Notes: generated by a model from the letters alone, not told the origin. DNA of 64,000 bases from Couchioplanes azureus (GCF_014648355.1 NZ_BMQY01000001.1:1194233-1258232), one strand, 5' to 3'. Positions 33,528-43,302 are shown, numbered from the stretch's first letter. Numbers and translations are program-made.

Positions 33528-35158
33528 CCGACACGGCGGCGCCCAACCCGCTGATCGCCGCGAGGCAGGACTCCACGCAGTGGTACTCCGGCCTGGGACT
33601 GGTGGAGAGCGTCGCCGACACGGTGAACGGGATCGAGTCGGGCAGCTGGATCGATTCCACGATCGGCGGAGTGGCCACCGGCCTGGACGCGCTGGCCACC
33701 GTGCTCGACCCGCTCGGTTCGCTGGTGAGCTGGGGCGTGGGCTGGCTGCTGGAACACGTCAAGCCGCTGTCCGACGCCCTCGACTGGCTGGCCGGCGACC
33801 CGGACCAGATCACCGCGTACGCCCAGACCTGGCGCAACGTCGCCGCCAACACCACCGAGGTCGCGGCGACCCTGCAGACGGCAGTGACCGCACAGCTCGG
33901 CGAATGGGCAGGCGCTTCGGCGCGGGCCTACCGCGCCCACATCACTGAGCAGCTGACCGCGATGGACGGCATCGCCCGCGCCACCGCAGGCATCGCCGCG
34001 CTGGTCGAGGGCGCCGGGCTGCTCGTCGCCCTGGTCCGGGAACTGGTCCGGGACCTGATCGCCGACTTCGTCTCCGTGCTGGCGGTCCGGCTGCCGATGT
34101 GGCTGGCCGAGGAGGGCGCCACCCTCGGGCTGGCGACCCCGCTGGTGGTCTCCCAGGTCGGCAGCCTGGTCGCCAAGTGGGCGGCACGGATCGGCAAACT
34201 GATCAGCGCGCTGATCAGTAGCTTGCGCCGGCTCACCCCGCTACTCAAACGCCTCGGCGACCTGATCGACGAACTCAGCGACCTGCTACGCCGACTGGCA
34301 CGTACCGGCGAAGCTCGTACCCCGACGGCGGGAACCGCGGGCAGGCCGGGTGCCGGGTCAGAGCCGGCCGGTGGGGACATGCCCACGCGCCCGACACCAC
34401 AAGGCGGAACTCCAGCGCCATCGGCGGGGCTCCCATCCGACGGACCGGCTCTCGCCGGGGCTGCCGACCAGCCCCGGCTCGCAGAGCCCGACGCGCCGGC
34501 ACAACGCAGCCCGACCGGCGCCGAACAGCCGGGCGGAGCGATCCCGGTAGGCGGCCCGTCCGGCCCGGACGCGGCCGGGAACACGCGGCGGTTCCCGAGC
34601 GGAGCAGGCTGGGTCGAGGACGCCGACAGCCCCCGCGCCGCGGAGGTGTATCGACGGGCCCGGGACAGCACTGATGCCGCACCGCGCATCGCCGGCAACA
34701 CAGGAATCCGCAGCGACGTCATCGGCCGTGTGCAACAGCACCTCTTCCGTACCGAGCATGACGTCCAACTCGGCCCCAACCAAACCGCCCGGGGTTATTT
34801 CACCCCGCTCGACGAGATCGCCGACCTGTGGACCGCGGCGGAGAACGGCACCCTGGACGCCGACGGACTGCACAGGTTCCGCCGACTCGTGGCACACGAG
34901 TACGTCGAGAGCAGACTGATGGAGGCCGGATTGCCGTACCGCTCAGCGAATCCGGACGCCTACGCCGACGATTACTACTGGCCCTCACCCGAACATCATG
35001 GAGCACACGACCTCGCCCCCATCGCCGGCGCTGCCGGCGGTCCATTCGACCACTGGCCACGCCGGCTCGGGCGAGACGTCCCAGACGTGGAGATCGCCGA
35101 CGACTTGTCGAACCTGGACGATATTGTCGAGCTGGCACTGCGAGACTGGAACAGATGA
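33524..35158 (+). CDS. WXG100-like polymorphic toxin
   Basis: 544 residues. The N-terminal part is a WXG/PPE-like helical trafficking region with the W-x-G turn in LGEWAGASARAYRAH (about residue 127). Amphipathic helices follow (about 150-265), then a Pro/Gly/Ala-rich linker (about 270-370). The C-terminal 160 residues form a distinct domain with conserved-looking charged clusters: GRVQQHLFRTEHDVQLG, RRLVAHEYVESRLMEAGLPY and PEHHGAHDLAP. The His/Glu pattern suggests a metal-dependent or nuclease-like toxin, but I cannot name the family. The overlapping upstream EspC gene and the ATGA-coupled downstream gene give the usual chaperone-toxin-immunity order. Confidence 0.8.
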   Translation: MTDTAAPNPLIAARQDSTQWYSGLGLVESVADTVNGIESGSWIDSTIGGVATGLDALATVLDPLGSLVSWGVGWLLEHVKPLSDALDWLAGDPDQITAYAQTWRNVAANTTEVAATLQTAVTAQLGEWAGASARAYRAHITEQLTAMDGIARATAGIAALVEGAGLLVALVRELVRDLIADFVSVLAVRLPMWLAEEGATLGLATPLVVSQVGSLVAKWAARIGKLISALISSLRRLTPLLKRLGDLIDELSDLLRRLARTGEARTPTAGTAGRPGAGSEPAGGDMPTRPTPQGGTPAPSAGLPSDGPALAGAADQPRLAEPDAPAQRSPTGAEQPGGAIPVGGPSGPDAAGNTRRFPSGAGWVEDADSPRAAEVYRRARDSTDAAPRIAGNTGIRSDVIGRVQQHLFRTEHDVQLGPNQTARGYFTPLDEIADLWTAAENGTLDADGLHRFRRLVAHEYVESRLMEAGLPYRSANPDAYADDYYWPSPEHHGAHDLAPIAGAAGGPFDHWPRRLGRDVPDVEIADDLSNLDDIVELALRDWNR

Positions 35159-35679
35159 CACCTGACGAATCTGCGCGGCGGATGGCGGACCGCTTGGCGG
35201 CCGTCGACTGGACGCTACGGTACGACCGCACGTACTCCCGGCTGCTGTTGATGAGCGAATACCTACGCCGCGCGGCATGGTGGGCGCAGCACCTGCAATG
35301 TGAAGACGACTGGCCGTTCTTCGACATCGCGGCCCGGGTCTGCCCCGGGATCCGCGCGAACGAGACGGTCGTCGCGGCACTTGGCGAGCAACTCCAGCAG
35401 GCAAGGCTGCCGAACCTCGTGCGGGACACCTGCGCCTGGGCAGTGCACTGGGCGTACGCCCGGGTGACCGCCGATGGACCGTCCGCGCTCGACGACCCGT
35501 TCGAGCCGTTGGTCATGCTCTACGAACGCGGCGGCCCGTTCACTCTGAGCACCGGGTTCGTCGACATCGACGGTGCCGGGGTCCCCCGCAAGACGTGGCG
35601 CGACCACCTGAAGGCGGAACCCGTCGTGGCTCTGGACCATGCGCGTTTGGACCAGAAGGACGCTGCCAGAAGGGCCTGA
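35155..35679 (+). CDS. Candidate immunity protein for the type VII toxin
   Basis: 174 residues from the ATG at 35155, overlapping the toxin stop by 4 bases. Helical and soluble, it has no signal peptide, as expected for a cytoplasmic antidote (WTLRYDRTYSRLLLMSEYLR; DWPFFDIAARVCPGIRANET; HWAYARVTADGPSALDDPF). No known immunity family was recognised. The assignment rests on position, size and coupling. Confidence 0.7.
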   Translation: MTPDESARRMADRLAAVDWTLRYDRTYSRLLLMSEYLRRAAWWAQHLQCEDDWPFFDIAARVCPGIRANETVVAALGEQLQQARLPNLVRDTCAWAVHWAYARVTADGPSALDDPFEPLVMLYERGGPFTLSTGFVDIDGAGVPRKTWRDHLKAEPVVALDHARLDQKDAARRA

Positions 35680-35689
35680 CAGTTACCAG

Positions 35690-35695
35690 TAATGT
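35690..35695 (+). promoter_or_regulatory. -10 element of a leaderless gene
   Basis: TAATGT lies 7 bases before the GTG at 35703, the spacing of a leaderless actinobacterial transcript. No ribosome site is present. It gives the 35703 gene expression independent of the toxin operon. Confidence 0.5.
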
Positions 35696-35702
35696 CACGA
35701 GC

Positions 35703-36083
35703 GTGACCACCGCCCTGCCGGACCTCCTGATCCCAGTGCTGCAGGATGTGAGCGCCACCTATCCGCTCCGGGTGACGTGCGAGGCCGTGAAGTCCAGGCG
35801 CAAGCGTGAGTCGATCGTCCGGATCGTGGCCGCGGATGCCGTCACTGTGGAGATCAGCGTTCCCAACGGGGAGAACTCCGCCCGCGCTCTTGCAGACGTG
35901 GCAGATCGGATAGCAGACGAGCTGGTCGAAGCTCTACCTGCCGCCGGATACCCGGCGGTATGGCCCGAATGCCCTCTCCACCCAGGCAGCCATCCGCTGG
36001 AGGCCCGAACTGCGGGGCACGAAGCCATGTGGACCTGCCCATCAGCCGACGCCGGCATCGCCGCCATCGGCTCGTTGACGTGA
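35703..36083 (+). CDS. Unknown protein downstream of the toxin/immunity pair
   Basis: 126 residues from the GTG at 35703. It has an alpha/beta-looking N-terminal part (VTCEAVKSRRKRESIVRIVA; DAVTVEISVPNGENSARALA) and a C-terminal Cys/His segment, WPECPLHPGSHPLEARTAG then MWTCPSADAG, that could bind zinc. No family is recognised. Its position suggests an accessory to the type VII cluster, or the first gene beyond it. Confidence 0.65.
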   Translation: MTTALPDLLIPVLQDVSATYPLRVTCEAVKSRRKRESIVRIVAADAVTVEISVPNGENSARALADVADRIADELVEALPAAGYPAVWPECPLHPGSHPLEARTAGHEAMWTCPSADAGIAAIGSLT

Positions 36084-36331
36084 GCGTCGCGCACGTCGCC
36101 TGACCGTCATGCGCGCGGAGAACGCGCCGGCATGGCGCCGGAGCGAGTAACGCGCCACCCGTCGTCGGCCGGCGTCCCACCCACCGTCCCATCCGGAGCA
36201 TGTCGCTGCTGCTCGGCGCCGGTCCGCCGTCCCCCCGTCCCGATGATCCGGTCTGGCCTTGTCCCGCCCTCGCCGCGGGCGGAACCTGCGTTTCGGCCGC
36301 CGCCCGGCGAGCCGGAAGCGAGGAGTGGGGC

Positions 36332-36784
36332 ATGAAGAGAACAGGGACGGCGCGGCGGTTCAGGGCTCTGGCCGGCGCGGTGGCAGGCACGTTGCTCGGC
36401 GCGGCGCTGGCGGCCATGCCGGGCACCGCGGCACAGGCGGCGAGCTGCTACGGCGGCGCCGTCGGCTGGAACTCGTCGGCCTCGCACGACAACGTCATGC
36501 TGCCCAACGCGATCGGCGGGCCGACCCGGTGGACGACGACGTCGCGCTGCGGTGACATCAACTTCTGGGTCGACGAAGGCACCGGCACGTTCCACGCGGA
36601 CGTGCGGGTCTGCTTCGACCGGACCGGGTGCCAGGGAAGCTGGAAGCAGTTCGGCCCGGGCGACGCCGAGAAGTGGAAGGTCATCGCCACCGATGTCCGC
36701 GACGGCACCAAGTTCCGGATCGAGATCAACTACCGGTTCGTGCCGCAGGGCGGGCGGCGCTACGGCGGCAAGGTCGCTTTCTGA
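36332..36784 (+). CDS. Small secreted protein, function unknown
   Basis: 150 residues from the ATG at 36332 (AGGAGTGGGG upstream). Signal peptide about 1-36 ends AAQAAS. The mature part of roughly 114 residues has four cysteines (SCYGGAVGW; SRCGDINFW; RVCFDRTGCQG), probably two disulfides, and a beta-rich pattern (KFRIEINYRFVPQGGRRYGG). Such proteins are common exoproteins of filamentous actinomycetes. No enzyme motif is visible. It converges with the large fibronectin-repeat gene. Confidence 0.8.
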   Translation: MKRTGTARRFRALAGAVAGTLLGAALAAMPGTAAQAASCYGGAVGWNSSASHDNVMLPNAIGGPTRWTTTSRCGDINFWVDEGTGTFHADVRVCFDRTGCQGSWKQFGPGDAEKWKVIATDVRDGTKFRIEINYRFVPQGGRRYGGKVAF

Positions 36785-36845
36785 CGGCCGGGGGTGCGGT
36801 GCCCCGGAGGACCGGGGCACCGCACCGGCGGGCGAGTAGCGGTCT

Positions 36846-39800
36846 CTAGTAGCGGACCATGATGTCGACGCGCCGGTTGCGGGCCCTTTCCGCGGCGGTG
36901 CTGTTGCTGGAGGTGGCACCGCCTCGGGTGATGGACGACGTTGTGACATCGAGGCGGGCGGCCAGGAGCCGGCAGACCGCAGCGGCGCGGCGCTTGCCGA
37001 GTACGCCGGTGTTTCCGCGGTTGTCGGTACGGCCGATGCAGGTCACCGCGCGTGCTCCGGCGAGTCTGGTGCCCAACGCGGCCAGGTAGCGTTGCTGGGC
37101 CGTACTGATGCGACTGGAGTCGGTGGCGAAGAACACCGCTCGCGGCACGGTGAACTGGTTCAGGATCAGGCGGGTCCTGCTGCTGGCCCGCAGGGTACGG
37201 CCGGAGGCGGGAACGGTCGTGGCGGCGACGGCGACCGGGTATCCGCCCGGTGTGGCGGCCATGGCGCGTCCTAGCGGGTTGAGAGTGACCATGACCGCGG
37301 CGCGGCGGCTGGCCGCTGCCATGGTGGCCCGGCCGGTGCCGAGAACGACGCGTTCGCCCGAGACGGTGCTCCACAGGACGACGGTGTTGTGCACCTTGAC
37401 GGCTGCGGTGAAGGTGACGATGACGGGAAGGGTGGCCCGCGTGGGCGCGCCTCGGGTCACCGAGCGTCTCCCGACGGCGACTTTCGTGACCACCCGCGTC
37501 GTCGTCGTCGGAGGTGTCGTCGTCGGTGTCGTCGTCGGCGGCGCCGTCGGCGTCGTGGTCGGGGGTGTCGTCGCCGGTGGTGGCGCCACCGGTACGGTGC
37601 GTGCGACCGTCACGTCGAGCCTCATCGCCCGCACGTTGCCCTGCGGGTCGGCGCCCACCGTGGCGATGCTGTGGTTTCCGACGGGCAGCGTCGGGGGCAC
37701 GACGACGTCGACGGAGAACTCGCCGTTGTCGTCGGTGACGACCGTGCCGAGCGAGATCGGCGCGGAGTACATGACGAGCTCCACCGTCGAGTTGGGCGCG
37801 TAGCCGCTGCCCTTGATGGTGATCGTCGCTCCGGGCGCGGTCTTGTTGTCCTGCTGCTCGGGTGTCTCCAGCACGGGGCTGTCGACCGGCGGCGGGGACT
37901 GTGGGATGACCGGCGAGGCCGCCGTCACGCTCTCCGACGGCTCCGACGCGTCCGAGTCGCCGCTGGCCGAGTGGGCCACCACCGTGATCGTGTACGGCTT
38001 GTCCGCCTGCACGCCCATGATGCAGCTCGTCGGGTTGGTCGGTGTGCTGTCGCAGGTTGCCGGGCCGGGCGAGGCGATCGCGGTGTACCCGGTGACCGGC
38101 GCGCCGCCGGGCGCCGAGGCGTTCCACGACACGCTGATCGTCGCGGTCTGCGCCGTCGCCACCACTCCGGTCGGCGCGGCCGGCGGTGCGAGCGGGGTCA
38201 TGGCCACCGCATCGGAGGCCGTGCCGGGACCGATGTCGTTGGCCGCCCGCAGCCGCAGCTGGTACGTGACGCCGTTGGTCAGCCGGTCGACGCCGCCGCC
38301 GCTGGACACGTGCGTGATCGTGGCGCGGTGGGTCATCTCGTCGAGCGGGGTGACGCCGCTCAGCGTCCGCCAGGTGGTGCCGCCGTCGGTGGAGTATTCG
38401 ACGCTGGTCAGCTCGCGGCCGCCGGAGTCCACGGTGAACGTGACCGTCACCTGCTGGTTGCCCGCCACCGGGGTGACGCCGGTCGGCTGGCTCGGCTCGC
38501 TCGGCGGCAGGCTGATCTCGGTCGGCTCACTGGGCACGCCGGCTCCCTGCGCGTTGACCGCGCGCACCCGGATCCAGTAGCGGTTGTCGCGCCCGAGCGG
38601 CAGGCCACTGTCACTCTCCACGGTGATCTCGAGGTGCCGCGTGGTGGTGCCGGTCGTGCCGATGTCACGCCAGCTGTTTCCGCTGTCGGTCGAGTACTGG
38701 TACTTGCTGATCGCGCTGTCACCCGGGCTGGGTGCGGTGAAGTCGACGCCGATCCGGTCGTCGAGCGGCGACAGGAGGAGGTCGGTCGGGCGGCCGGGCG
38801 AGCCGGGCAGGGGCAGCGCCACGGTGATCGGCTCGCTGGCCGGTCCGGTGCCGAGCTCGTTGGTCGCCTTGATCCGTACCTGGTAGCTCTGTCCGTTCTG
38901 CAGCGGGGTGGTGCCGTCGCCGGTGGAGGCGTAGTGGATCGTCGCGCTGGTGGTCCAGTCGTCGTTGAAGGTCAACGGTCCCAGCGGCTTCCAGTCGGTC
39001 CCGTCGTTGGTGGAATAGGAGTACGCCGTGATCTGGCTGCCGTTGTCCGATGATCTCCAGGTCAGCGTCACCTGGCCGTCGCCGGGGTCGTCGTACACGT
39101 CGAACGGGGCGCCGGGTGCGGTCGGCGGGAGGTTGACCTCCTCCGTTGCGCTGGGCAGGCCGGCGCCTTGGGCGTTCACGGCGCGGATCCGGACCCGGTA
39201 CATCTGGCCGGGGTAGAGCGGGAACTCGGTGCCGCTCTCCGCGGTGATCTCGATGTGCAGCGTGCCGGCGCCGGTCGTCGTGGTGTCCGACCAGCTGTTG
39301 CCGCCGTTGGTGGAGTACTGGTACTTGATGATCGGGCTGTCACCCTGGGCGGGTGCGGTGAAGTCCACGCTGATCTTGCCGTTGGCGAAGCTGCCGTGGA
39401 CGTCGCCGGGTCGGGCAGGTGAGCCGGGGTTGGGCAGCTCGACGGAGATGGTCTCGCTGTCCTCGCCGGGGCCCAGCTCGTTGATCGCGCGGATGCGGAT
39501 CTGGTAGGTCACCCCGCTGGCCAGCGGCGTGGTGCCCGCGCCGGTGGACTCGTCGGTGATGGTGACGCTGCTGTGCCAGTCGCCGGTGACCCCGTGGAGC
39601 GGCTGCCAGTGCGCGCCGTTGTCGGTGGTGTACTCCCAGCCGGTGATCGGGCTGCCATTGTCCGACGGTGCGTCGAAGGAGAGGGTGACCGACCCCATGC
39701 CGGGCTCGGCCCGCATGTCCCACGGCTGGCCGGGCGCGGCCGGTGGGCGGCTGAGCTCCACGGCGTCGCTGGGCATGCCGGGACCCTGGCTGTTCACGGC

Positions 39801-42782
39801 CCGGATCCGGATGCGGTACGGGTTGCCGTTCGCCAGCGGGAACCGCGAGTCGCTCTCCACGGTGAGGTTCGCGTGCAGCGGTCCCTCGCCGGTGGTCGGG
39901 GTGTCCAGCCAGGTGTTGCCGTCGTCGGTGGAGTACTGGTACTTGATGATCGCGCTGTCACCCGGGCTGGGCGCGGTGAAGTCGACGCCGATGCCGTCTT
40001 CGGAGGGACCGCCGTGGACGTCGGTCGGTTTCGCCGGCGAGCCCGCATTGGGCAGCGACGCGGTGACGGTGTCGCTGTCCTCGCCGGGACCGATCTCATT
40101 GACCGCACGTACGCGGATCTGGTAGCTCTCTCCAGCCGCCAGCGGTGTGGTGCCGGTACCGGTGGACTGATTGGTGATGGCGGCGGTCTTCTGCCAGTCT
40201 CCGGCGACGCCGGTGAGCGGCTGCCAGTGCACGCCGTTGTCGGTGGTGTACTGGTAGCCGGTGATCGGGCTGCCGTTGTCCGGCGGCGAGTCGAAGGAGA
40301 GCGCGAAGCCGCCCTCGTCGGCGGGACTAACCGCCAGCCGGTACACCCGCCCGGGCGCGGACGTCGGCAGCGTGACCTCGTGGGCGTCGCTGGGCATGCC
40401 GGGGCCCTGGGTGTTCACGGCGCGGATGCGGATCCGGTACGGCTGGCCCGGGTAGAGCTGGAAGCCGCTGCCGCTCTCCACCTGAAGGTCGGCGTGCAGC
40501 GACGGCGCCTCGCCGGTGGTCGGGGTGTCGCGCCAGGTGTTGCCGTCGTCGGTGGAGTACTGGTACTTGATGATCGCGCTGTCACCCGGGCTGGGCGCGG
40601 TGAAGTTCACGCCGACCCGGTCGCCGTCGGCGACCGCGTCGACCGCGGTGGGTGCGGCCGGCGAGCCCGCGTTGGGCAGCGACGCGGTGACGGTGTCGCT
40701 GTCCTCGCCGGGACCGATCTCATTGACCGCACGTACGCGGATCTGGTAGCTCTCCCCGCCCGCCAGCGGTGTGGTGCCGGTACCGGTGGACTGATTGGTG
40801 ATGGGGGCGCTCTTCTGCCAGTCTCCGGCGACGCCGGTGAGCGGCTGCCAGTGCGCGCCGTTGTCGGTGGTGTACTGCCAGCCGGTGATCGGGCTGCCGT
40901 TGTCGGACGGCTGCCCGAAGGCGAGCGTGAAACCACCCTCCGCCCGAGGCACCGCCGAAAGGTCGAACGGTTTGCCGGGGGCGGTCACCGGCAGGGTGAC
41001 CTGGTCGGCCGCGCTGGGCATGCCGGGGCCCTGGGCGTTCACGGCGCGGATGCGAACCCGATACTGGTGACCGCGGGCGAACGGGAAGCCGCTGTTGCTC
41101 TCGACCGTGAGCTCGACGTGCAACGGTCCCACGCCGGCGGGCGGTGGGGTGTCGCGCCAGGTGTTGCCGTCGTCGGTGGAGTACTGGTACTTGATGATCG
41201 CGCTGTCACCCGGGCTCGGCGCGGTGAAGTCGACCCCGATGTCGTTCTCGCCCGCCGGAAGGGCGGAGACCGAGCCGGGTGCGTCGGGTGAACCGGCGTT
41301 GGGGATGGTGGCGGTGACGGTCTGGCTGTCCGGTCCGGGGCCGAGGGCGTTCACCGCGTGCACCCGGATCTGATAGGCGACGCCGGTCGCCAGCGGTGTG
41401 GTGCCGGCGCCGGTGGACTGGTTGGTGATGTCCGCGCTCTTCTGCATCTCCCCGGCGACCCCGGTGAGCGGCTGCCACTGCGCGCCGCCGTCGGTGGTGT
41501 ACTCGTAGCCGGTGATCGGGCTGCCGTTGTCCGGCGGCTGCCCGAAGGTGAGCGTGAAACCGCTCCCCGCCTGCGGGACGACAACCAGGTTGAAGGGCGC
41601 GCCGGGCGCGGCGGCGGGGAAGTCGACCTCGTCGGCGGCGCTTGCCACGCCGGCGCCTTGACTGTTCACGGCGCGGATGCGGACCCGGTACGTGCCGCCG
41701 AGGGCGAACGGGAAGCCCATGTTGCTCTCGACCGTGAGCTCGACGTGCAAGGTTCCCTCGCCGGCCGGCGGTGGGGTGTCGCGCCAGGTGTTGCCGTCGT
41801 CGGTGGAGTACTGGTACTTGATGATCGCGCTGTCACCCGGGCTGGGCGTGATGAAGTCGACGCCGATGTGGTTTCCGCCTTCGGGGGCGGCCGAGACCGA
41901 GCCGGGTGCGGCGGGTGCACCAGGATCGGGAATGTCCACGGTGAAGGTCTGTGTGTCCTGCCCTGTGCCGACGGCGTTCAACGCGTGAATGCGGACCTGA
42001 TACCGCTGGCCGGTCTGGAGTGCCGTGTTGCCGTCGCCGGTGGACTCGTTGGTGATCGTCGCGGTCAGCGTGATGCTGCCGAGGACGGTGAGCGTCTTCC
42101 AGCTGATCCCGTTGTCGGTGCTGTATTCCCAGCCGGTGACCGGGCTGCCGTAGTCCCGCGGCATCGTGAAGCTCAGCGTGATGGTGCCGTCGACCACGCC
42201 GACGGTCGGGTGCGGCGCGTCGGGGGCCTTCGGCGGGATGGTCGCCGAGAACGTGTCGCTGGCCGCGCCGCCGCCCACGATGTTGACGGCCCGCACCTGG
42301 AGGTTGTACGGAATGTTGTACCCCAGGGGCACGGTTCCGTCGCCGCCGGACTCCTTCGAGATCGTCGCCTGCTTCGTCGCCTCGCCGGTGACCTCGGTCA
42401 ACGGCTTCCAGGTGCTGCCGTTGTCGGTCGAGTAGTCGAAGCCGGTGATCGGGCTACCGCCGTCCGCCGGCACGTCGAAGGTGAGCAGGAAGGTGCCGTC
42501 ACCGGGCGCCGCGGTAAAACCGGTCACCTTGTCCGGCACGGTCAGCGACTCCATCACCAGCACGGAGGCGCTGCCGGCGGTCGCGGCCCTGCCGGACGGC
42601 GCAGCCACCCCGGGCGGGGAGGCACTGCCGGGCGGGGAGCCGTTCCCGGACGGCGACGCTTCGGCCGACGCCGAAGGCTCGGCTAGCGGTGCACCGAGCG
42701 TCGGCGCCATGCCGAGCATCGCGGTCGAGCCGACGGTAAGGAGCAATGCTCCGGTAACAGAGAGCCAGCGGCGACAGCGCAT
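36846..42782 (-). CDS. Giant secreted protein: 15 fibronectin III domains and an OmpA-like C-terminus
   Basis: 1978 residues. Signal peptide 1-31 is followed by a Ser/Pro/Gly-rich segment to about 80. Fifteen fibronectin type III domains of about 95-105 residues run to about 1590. Domains 3-13 alternate between two subtypes, one with SPGDSAIIKYQYSTDDGNTW and one with DNGSPITGWQYTTDNGAHW. A beta-sandwich domain (GATITIKGSGYAPNSTVELV) and a Pro/Thr linker precede a C-terminal OmpA-like domain (IGRTDNRGNTGVLGKRRAAA; ERARNRRVDIMV) that normally binds peptidoglycan. It is likely a wall-attached adhesin or surface fibre. GAGGA precedes the ATG. Confidence 0.88.
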   Translation of the reverse strand: MRCRRWLSVTGALLLTVGSTAMLGMAPTLGAPLAEPSASAEASPSGNGSPPGSASPPGVAAPSGRAATAGSASVLVMESLTVPDKVTGFTAAPGDGTFLLTFDVPADGGSPITGFDYSTDNGSTWKPLTEVTGEATKQATISKESGGDGTVPLGYNIPYNLQVRAVNIVGGGAASDTFSATIPPKAPDAPHPTVGVVDGTITLSFTMPRDYGSPVTGWEYSTDNGISWKTLTVLGSITLTATITNESTGDGNTALQTGQRYQVRIHALNAVGTGQDTQTFTVDIPDPGAPAAPGSVSAAPEGGNHIGVDFITPSPGDSAIIKYQYSTDDGNTWRDTPPPAGEGTLHVELTVESNMGFPFALGGTYRVRIRAVNSQGAGVASAADEVDFPAAAPGAPFNLVVVPQAGSGFTLTFGQPPDNGSPITGYEYTTDGGAQWQPLTGVAGEMQKSADITNQSTGAGTTPLATGVAYQIRVHAVNALGPGPDSQTVTATIPNAGSPDAPGSVSALPAGENDIGVDFTAPSPGDSAIIKYQYSTDDGNTWRDTPPPAGVGPLHVELTVESNSGFPFARGHQYRVRIRAVNAQGPGMPSAADQVTLPVTAPGKPFDLSAVPRAEGGFTLAFGQPSDNGSPITGWQYTTDNGAHWQPLTGVAGDWQKSAPITNQSTGTGTTPLAGGESYQIRVRAVNEIGPGEDSDTVTASLPNAGSPAAPTAVDAVADGDRVGVNFTAPSPGDSAIIKYQYSTDDGNTWRDTPTTGEAPSLHADLQVESGSGFQLYPGQPYRIRIRAVNTQGPGMPSDAHEVTLPTSAPGRVYRLAVSPADEGGFALSFDSPPDNGSPITGYQYTTDNGVHWQPLTGVAGDWQKTAAITNQSTGTGTTPLAAGESYQIRVRAVNEIGPGEDSDTVTASLPNAGSPAKPTDVHGGPSEDGIGVDFTAPSPGDSAIIKYQYSTDDGNTWLDTPTTGEGPLHANLTVESDSRFPLANGNPYRIRIRAVNSQGPGMPSDAVELSRPPAAPGQPWDMRAEPGMGSVTLSFDAPSDNGSPITGWEYTTDNGAHWQPLHGVTGDWHSSVTITDESTGAGTTPLASGVTYQIRIRAINELGPGEDSETISVELPNPGSPARPGDVHGSFANGKISVDFTAPAQGDSPIIKYQYSTNGGNSWSDTTTTGAGTLHIEITAESGTEFPLYPGQMYRVRIRAVNAQGAGLPSATEEVNLPPTAPGAPFDVYDDPGDGQVTLTWRSSDNGSQITAYSYSTNDGTDWKPLGPLTFNDDWTTSATIHYASTGDGTTPLQNGQSYQVRIKATNELGTGPASEPITVALPLPGSPGRPTDLLLSPLDDRIGVDFTAPSPGDSAISKYQYSTDSGNSWRDIGTTGTTTRHLEITVESDSGLPLGRDNRYWIRVRAVNAQGAGVPSEPTEISLPPSEPSQPTGVTPVAGNQQVTVTFTVDSGGRELTSVEYSTDGGTTWRTLSGVTPLDEMTHRATITHVSSGGGVDRLTNGVTYQLRLRAANDIGPGTASDAVAMTPLAPPAAPTGVVATAQTATISVSWNASAPGGAPVTGYTAIASPGPATCDSTPTNPTSCIMGVQADKPYTITVVAHSASGDSDASEPSESVTAASPVIPQSPPPVDSPVLETPEQQDNKTAPGATITIKGSGYAPNSTVELVMYSAPISLGTVVTDDNGEFSVDVVVPPTLPVGNHSIATVGADPQGNVRAMRLDVTVARTVPVAPPPATTPPTTTPTAPPTTTPTTTPPTTTTRVVTKVAVGRRSVTRGAPTRATLPVIVTFTAAVKVHNTVVLWSTVSGERVVLGTGRATMAAASRRAAVMVTLNPLGRAMAATPGGYPVAVAATTVPASGRTLRASSRTRLILNQFTVPRAVFFATDSSRISTAQQRYLAALGTRLAGARAVTCIGRTDNRGNTGVLGKRRAAAVCRLLAARLDVTTSSITRGGATSSNSTAAERARNRRVDIMVRY
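38500..41925 (-). repeat. About 600-bp tandem super-repeats coding fibronectin III domain pairs
   Basis: Domains 3-13 of the giant protein are encoded by repeats with long near-identical stretches. For example, a segment of more than 50 bases starting GTGTTGCCGTCGTCGGTGGA (plus strand) recurs near 39917, 40537, 41161 and 41788, and slightly diverged near 39299 and 38677. The period of about 620 bp equals two domains. Confidence 0.85.
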
Positions 42783-42820
42783 GAGCGCACCCCGTCCTCA
42801 CTAAGCGTGATTTCAGATGC

Positions 42821-42826
42821 ACTATA
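42821..42826 (-). promoter_or_regulatory. Probable -10 of the fibronectin-repeat gene
   Basis: TATAGT on the minus strand, within the locally A+T-rich ACATATAGTGCATC, lies 38 bases before the ATG, leaving room for the GAGGA ribosome site. Confidence 0.45.
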
Positions 42827-43023
42827 TGTAGCTGGCGCGCGTCCGGTTCGAAGTTTGGCCGACCCCGCCTGTCGCCGGATGATGCATCCTCCAGGGCCGG
42901 CATCCGCACCACGGTCGCCGCCGTCGGCTGACGTCGCCGGCACACGCGTTGACCGGCCGCGAGAGCAGCGCCCGGCCCCGACGCCTAAACGGACTCGACG
43001 CCGTAGGGCAGCTGAGCCTCGGC

Positions 43024-43164
43024 CTACCCGAGACGACAGACCGATTCGTGCTCCGTTGACAGCAGGTACACGCCTTGGCCGCCGAACAGCCCGCGGACCG
43101 GCGTCGAGAGCCCGACGCCCACGTCGATGCACTCCTCGCCGGGATTCTGCAGTCGCAACGCCAC
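43024..43164 (-). CDS. Short open frame, possibly a small or remnant protein
   Basis: 46 codons from the GTG at 43164, with GGAG 7 bases upstream. The product has a protein-like pattern (ALRLQNPGEECIDVGVGLST, then VRGLFGGQGVYLLSTEHES). No family is recognised. It may instead be the surviving end of a larger gene, since the upstream minus-strand frame has no convincing continuation. Confidence 0.35.
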   Translation of the reverse strand: MALRLQNPGEECIDVGVGLSTPVRGLFGGQGVYLLSTEHESVCRLG

Positions 43165-43302
43165 CGCAGTTCTCCATCTCCGATGGACCGCCGATGACGC
43201 CGATCGGCTATCGCCGGACGACCGACACGGGCTCAGATGCCGTCGATGGGGAAGCGATCGCCGGACGTGACGGTGGTCGATCAACCAGAACCGACGCCGT
43301 GT

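Noticed and set aside
38500..41925. CRISPR-like regularly spaced repeats
   Set aside because: The repeats are about 620 bp, in frame and encode fibronectin III domain pairs; there are no short spacers or cas genes.
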